This document shows, piece after piece, positions 59,193 through 64,000 of a DNA stretch of 64,000 nt. This DNA is from Phascolomyces articulosus (lineage: Eukaryota; Mucoromycota; Mucoromycetes; Mucorales; Lichtheimiaceae): the NCBI GenBank assembly GCA_025677815.1, contig JAIXMP010000020.1, positions 682,001 to 746,000 of the forward strand, in the 5' to 3' direction. The translations under genes and the position numbers were made by a program. Position 1 is the stretch's first letter; each line of letters begins with the position of its first letter. The notes below the pieces were generated by a model. The model was given only the letters and a program-made list of their open reading frames with translations. It did not search any database and was not told the origin of the DNA.

Positions 59193-62073
59193 TTATTTTT
59201 TATATAATATAAAATCTTTTATATTTGGATTATGTAAAGCCCAAGCAAAGGAGAAAACATTACCACTCCATATACTAAAAATCTATATTATTAAGAAATA
59301 GTAGATATATACCATCGTAAAGATAATGGTGAGTATATTGTTATATGGTGTGTATAATATGATGCTTCTCTTTATATTTTTGTAAATACATTACCTCTCC
59401 ACCATCATTCAGGTACCAAGAGGTACAGCCTAGGTAAATTTATACTTTTTTTATCAGAATCTTTCAAATCAGGAAAATATTTCCTCCATCCTTTTTCATT
59501 CATTTCTTATATTTTCTTATTGATTCATCATCGTTTTACTTCACCTGCTTTCCATATTTTTTGATTCTTGAAATCATTGTTAAGTTTTGTAACAAATTCT
59601 TCTTGAGCAGATTCTTTGGGTTCAATAGCTTTCAAATTTTTCTGTATCATTTGTTTGATGCATTTTATTGCAAAATTGATTTGACTGTCATACCCAGCAA
59701 CAAATTTTAATAAAAAAAAAGTATATAATATTATACTTCTTATGATAGACAAGCAATCCAGTAGCTGCACTTTTTTAATAATAGAGTCACAATATTACTT
59801 ACATGTTCAATTGGGAAAGTACAGAAGTGTATCCGAGATTAGAAGAAGGACCAAGTAATATAAAAAAGTTTGGATATCCATGAACCGTAACTGTCTTTTT
59901 ATAAAATCATCATACTTTAGTCACTTTATTCCCTCGATATATATAATCACGTATAAACACAAATACTTTTCATCAAGGATAACATGATAGCCTACCTTGT
60001 ATGTTTTTGGAAATTCATTCTTCCATTTCTCAGCCAATATTGTTTTGTTTCTACCGTAAACTAAATTAAAAAATGTTAACAAACGTGAAAGACAGATGCA
60101 GTTTTGGCTATTGATGTAAATGGTATCTTACTTTTTAGATTTCCACTAAATCCTTGAAATTCGTAACCTGTAGCCAAGACCACAATATCAACTTCTGTTC
60201 CGTTCCCATCCTTATCCTTCAATGTTCTGTCAGATATAGATTCAATACGACTTTGAACCAATGTGACATTTGATTTTGCCAGTGTTTCATAATATAGTTC
60301 AGATTTCGATATACGTTTGCAACCAGGTGGATAATCTAAATTTGAATGGAAGAAAAAAAGTATATAACAACAACCATTTTCACTTGTCAATAATAGAAGC
60401 ATGACTATCAAACTCTATTATGCTTGTGACATATCATATCGTACCTGGAATCAATGATGGAATAAGATCAGGTCTTCCAGCACGTGTAAGACGTGTAGCA
60501 ATGGATTCTGTAAGAAGACGACGGAATCGACGACCAAGGAATGAATCTGGATCAGTAAATGAATAGTAGGTAATTTCGTTCTATAATATAGTTTTGTGAC
60601 ATAAATAAACTTCATTGTCAAGTAGTAATGAACCAACATTTATCACCCTGTCGCTCTGCTGTTTGCACTTTTCTCTTCCCACTCTGTTTCTTTTCTATAC
60701 GTAGTTTGTTGATGATCATACTTGAATAAACAGATAAAATCGATAAAGTTTCATAAAAAACGGTACCCATCGAAACAAAAATTGCATTAAACGGGAATAT
60801 GCAAATTGTCCTCTGCATGAATATTTATATTAGGGTTAAACTTTCATGCAGCAACGTGTTACTACCATATTCTTCACACGTATCAACGATAATTTAATAA
60901 AAAAAAGAACTCACCTTGATGCTACCCAAGCAGGCGTTCGTTGATAATTATAAATGTGAGACGCCATCTTGGCAAGTTCAGGCAAAACTTGAACACAGCT
61001 AAATGAATAATATTTATGTTATACAAAAATTACGTCATTTTACTTTAGCGATTACGACAGAGCGAATGTGATTGACATAATTATTCAATAATAATATAAA
61101 TGTATATAGTTACGTTGCACCGTTTCCCACAACTGCTATACGTTTATTTGTATAATCAAGGTAATGATCCCAACGTGCTGTATGAACAACAGGACCCTGA
61201 AAATTCTGAACAATATCTTTTGGAATATTCGGGATGCGTAAGAGACCTAATCCAGCGAATCTTGGAAAAAGAAAAATTCACACAAGTCAGTGTTGATTGA
61301 TATATATAAAAAGAGGGAAGAAAAACAACGTATTTACTCTTTCATCTCCACAATTCAATTATTCAATTCTTTTTACATTTATTGAGAACCACTGAAGCTG
61401 TTTACTTACAGGATGTCGAAATGGCCTGACCCAATTTGTTGATGATCATGAACGCTTCTCCACTCTAGTATCCAGTGTTGTTCTTGATCATCCCATTCTG
61501 CTTGAGTCACTTCTGTTTCAAATTTTGTTCTTTCATAAATTTGGTATTTTCTTGCTACATTTTGTAAATAAGTGTGGACTTCAGCTTGATTACCATAAAA
61601 GTTTTTCCAGGCTATGTGTTTATGAGTGCAGAGGGAGAGCATCATTATTGTGAGTATAGAAATTAATATTTAGTTATACTTATATATAGTCTGGATGGAA
61701 CATTGTCATCCGCATATGTTTAATTGATGTATTATTTTAAAGAAAAAAGGTATTGTACTTTACAAGCGTCTGGATCAGAAGAAAACGAATAAAGATGGGA
61801 TGGTGAATCACTATGTAGACCTGGATACGAATGTGCTTCCCAAGTGCCTCCAACATCTTTTGACAATTCAAAGAGTTGTGCTTTTATACCAAATTGTTTT
61901 TCTAGTTCAATAGCGGTACCAATACCGCTAAACCTAAGGAAGAAAAGAAAATTATTGGTAAATAATACAAAAAATAAAACAATCGATTGTAAAACTATGG
62001 ATTAAATATAAATGTACCCTGTGCCAATAATTGCTATTGAATATTGTGGTTGTTGTTTGTGTCTTTGCCACAT
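59193..62073 (-). CDS. Type I Baeyer-Villiger monooxygenase, paralogue 3
   Basis: Thirteen exons on the minus strand (62073-62018, 61933-61764, 61611-61410, 61260-61114, 60998-60915, 60812-60722, 60580-60445, 60335-60132, 60060-59996, 59894-59803, 59684-59545, 59429-59395, 59282-59193) join into 503 residues without a stop. Motifs: GTGFSG (17-22), GGTWEAHSYPGLHSD, FQGPVVHTARWD, GNGATC and VVLATGYE. Exons of 170, 202, 136, 204, 65 and 92 bases are shared with paralogue 1, and the 35-base exon with paralogue 2, so it combines the splitting patterns of both. The second nucleotide loop reads GNG instead of GSG, and ECD is HSD. It first looks like scattered fragments, but splice sites restore one intact frame. 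Orientation is opposite to the other two, so a duplication plus inversion is implied. Confidence 0.87.
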
Positions 62074-64000
62074 ACTTTTTTTTAAAAAAAAAATAAAGAG
62101 GAAAAGGAGTTTGCATAACAAATTCAAATACCCTTTTTATACAAATTGGATAATGCCTTATTGTTTGTATCCAATCTTTGGTTTTTGTGATTAAAAACCC
62201 AGATATAAACTATAAAACATATATTCTGTGTAATTACAGATAAGGTATATGATGCATTTAACACTACTGTTGCCATTCAATACATCAATTATTACATTAT
62301 ATGTGCAAAAACTAGCTATATATGCTATTACTCTATAAAAGATCTCGTTTTTCTTATCCTTTTTAAATGGGTAATATGATATTTATCCTCTTGGTCTTGG
62401 TTCTAATAATCCAAGCAATTAAATGTTTTCTTCTTTTGTTACACCATCACGCCATTGTAAATAATCAGGCTCATCGGATAGAATTGCGTCATCCTCGTCA
62501 TTATAAGCATCATTCTGACTCGATTATATATTATACCATTGATTCCATCACCACACAATCATTGGGTTATAAAAGTTCTTGTATTGTATGTATTCATGCA
62601 GCAGAACATCTTTGCCAAATACACGTTGCTCCAAGTTAGATTGGTTGTATATTCAGTAATAATAAAGTCAACAAAATATTTGTTAAAAAATTATCAACCA
62701 ACTTATTAAATACGTATCATTTGCAACGATGGATTTACGTTGCGAAACAGCTTCTTTTATATATATTTTCAGTAATAATAATGGATCAATAAGGATATGT
62801 CTTCTATTCATTCGATTTATGGAACCTGTAGTAGAAGATAACAGAAAGATATCCCTAATTCATGAAGTTCCTTGCTGAGTGATTTAACTTTGAATGATTG
62901 TGTCTATCAGACACTATCGCTACTTTATGTATTTACATTCCTACTCTTAATTAAATGTCTAAGTGAGTGAGTGAATGAGTGAGAGTGAGATAGATGTCAA
63001 AATGGGCTGAGTTTTTTTTAGGTGGTAGTAAATTGTGCACAGGCCCCACATGTATTTTTACTCATTTTTTATATGGAAAGAGAGATGTGCGAATGTACCA
63101 CATTACCTTTAAATATTCTTCGTGATCGATTCTGACGTGATAAGAAGATTTGTTATTTTGTTGTTTAAAAAATTTTAAATCATTTCCTCGTCAATATTAT
63201 AAATAAAGAATTATAATAGTTTATAACAGATAGCAGAGCAGTAAGTATATTATTTCATTCCTATACTAATTCTTCTAGATTTATATATCACATCATCCGT
63301 ATATATATATAATTAATCAATGAATCATCAAATTTTATAACATTTAAGATAACTTTACTTATTATAATTAGTTTGTCCTCACCACCACCTCTTTATTTGG
63401 CATATCATCTTTTTATTATATATATTACTATTACTAAAGAATCGTTGTAAGAACCGTTTTATTTATAATAACTTGTTCATTCAGTTAATAGGTTCCATGC
63501 GAACGAAAGACATGATCAAAAGAATAATATAAAATGCTTGTTTCAGGCACAAGCGTGTTTATCTAGAAGAAGAGCATTTTGGTGTTAAACTAATCCCATT
63601 TACTATTCTAACGAATAAGAATAAGCGTTGGATTAATATCCCGCCCTATTATTTTCAGGACCGGGATAATTTTATATGATTTTTACGGAAGCCAGTTCCA
63701 TCGTAACACCACTCTATTTTTGAGACAATAATGCATGGTCTTTTAAAGAACATTCTGGCTATTTATATATTGATATGGATGACTATCTAGATTCATTATA
63801 ATATACTCAAACTTCTTTATGCAATTTAAAAGTGAGGTATTTTTTTAACAAGAAGCTTGTATTATTTCTAGTTCCCGACATATATAAAAATAAAGTTTTG
63901 GATTGGCATGAAATACAAAATAATAATAATAATAATAAACACTTCTTCTCTATTCCCTTACGATTGCCAATAGTTGTTGATTCGAACCGTCAAATATAAA
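62074..64000. other. AT-rich terminal region without a supported gene
   Basis: First part is the upstream region of monooxygenase 3. The plus frame at 62367-62639 starts with a hydrophobic stretch but has no family features. On the minus strand, a short frame near 62440-62510 (EDDAILSDEPDYLQWRDGVTKEE) looks coding-like but is closed by stops on both sides; it may be a gene relic. GTGAGTGAGTGAATGAGTGAG at about 62963-62985 is a short tandem repeat, and an (AAT)n run lies at about 63921-63938. Confidence 0.4.

Noticed and set aside
59193..62073. First impression of the third monooxygenase as a pseudogene in scattered fragments
   Set aside because: All thirteen exons join at GT-AG sites into one open frame with intact motifs and exon sizes matching the paralogues.

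Overview
This window looks like nuclear DNA of an early-diverging fungus, most likely a Mucoromycota (Mucorales-type) species; that assignment is inference. The evidence is AT-rich DNA, many short GT-AG introns (about 55-180 bp, often with a TAG acceptor), pyrimidine-rich promoter tracts, fungal gene families (B-type cyclin, Drs2-type flippase, alpha-arrestin with PY motifs, Bub2/Cdc16-type TBC protein) and a Crypton/Ndc10-like tyrosine recombinase of a kind I associate with this phylum. No tRNA, rRNA or CRISPR array was recognised.

Layout. 0-10 kb: a six-exon Bub2/Cdc16-like TBC protein (+), a 3.8-kb AT-rich spacer with a 632-bp repeat-bounded patch, a short orphan with a possible mitochondrial presequence (+), a small basic coiled-coil orphan (-) and a zeta-crystallin-type quinone oxidoreductase with mitochondrial and cytosolic start options (+). 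10-19 kb: a gene-poor stretch, then a four-exon Crypton-like tyrosine recombinase (-) that keeps the full R..HxxR..W..Y set. 19-38 kb: a TPR/F-box/LRR gene of Dia2/Pof3 layout (-), a 13-exon P4-ATPase (+), an alpha-arrestin (+) and a badly broken TPR/F-box/LRR pseudogene (+). Two nearly identical 610-bp inverted repeats (18.2-18.8 kb and 34.1-34.7 kb) bracket the middle of this block. 40-50 kb: glucosamine-6-phosphate deaminase and a divergent hexokinase in tandem (+), probably an N-acetylglucosamine catabolic pair; a UHRF1-like Ubl-PHD-SRA-RING protein (-); and a B-type cyclin (+). 51-62 kb: three paralogous type I Baeyer-Villiger monooxygenases (two + in tandem, one -) enclosing an orphan gene. 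62-64 kb: no supported gene.

How the genes may work together. The deaminase and hexokinase would carry GlcNAc-derived sugar phosphates into glycolysis, a use that fits a chitin-walled fungus. The three monooxygenases form a young gene family with conserved exon structure and may oxidise related ketones. The TBC protein, the Dia2-like F-box protein and cyclin B all concern the cell cycle but lie far apart, so I claim no cluster. The most unusual items are the catalytically complete Crypton-like recombinase, the UHRF1-like protein without an obvious tandem-Tudor domain, the 610-bp inverted repeats, the hexokinase C-terminal extension and the DGET-to-DGEV change in the flippase. Exon coordinates were read by eye from GT/AG sites, reading frame and similarity remembered from the families; none was tested against transcripts.
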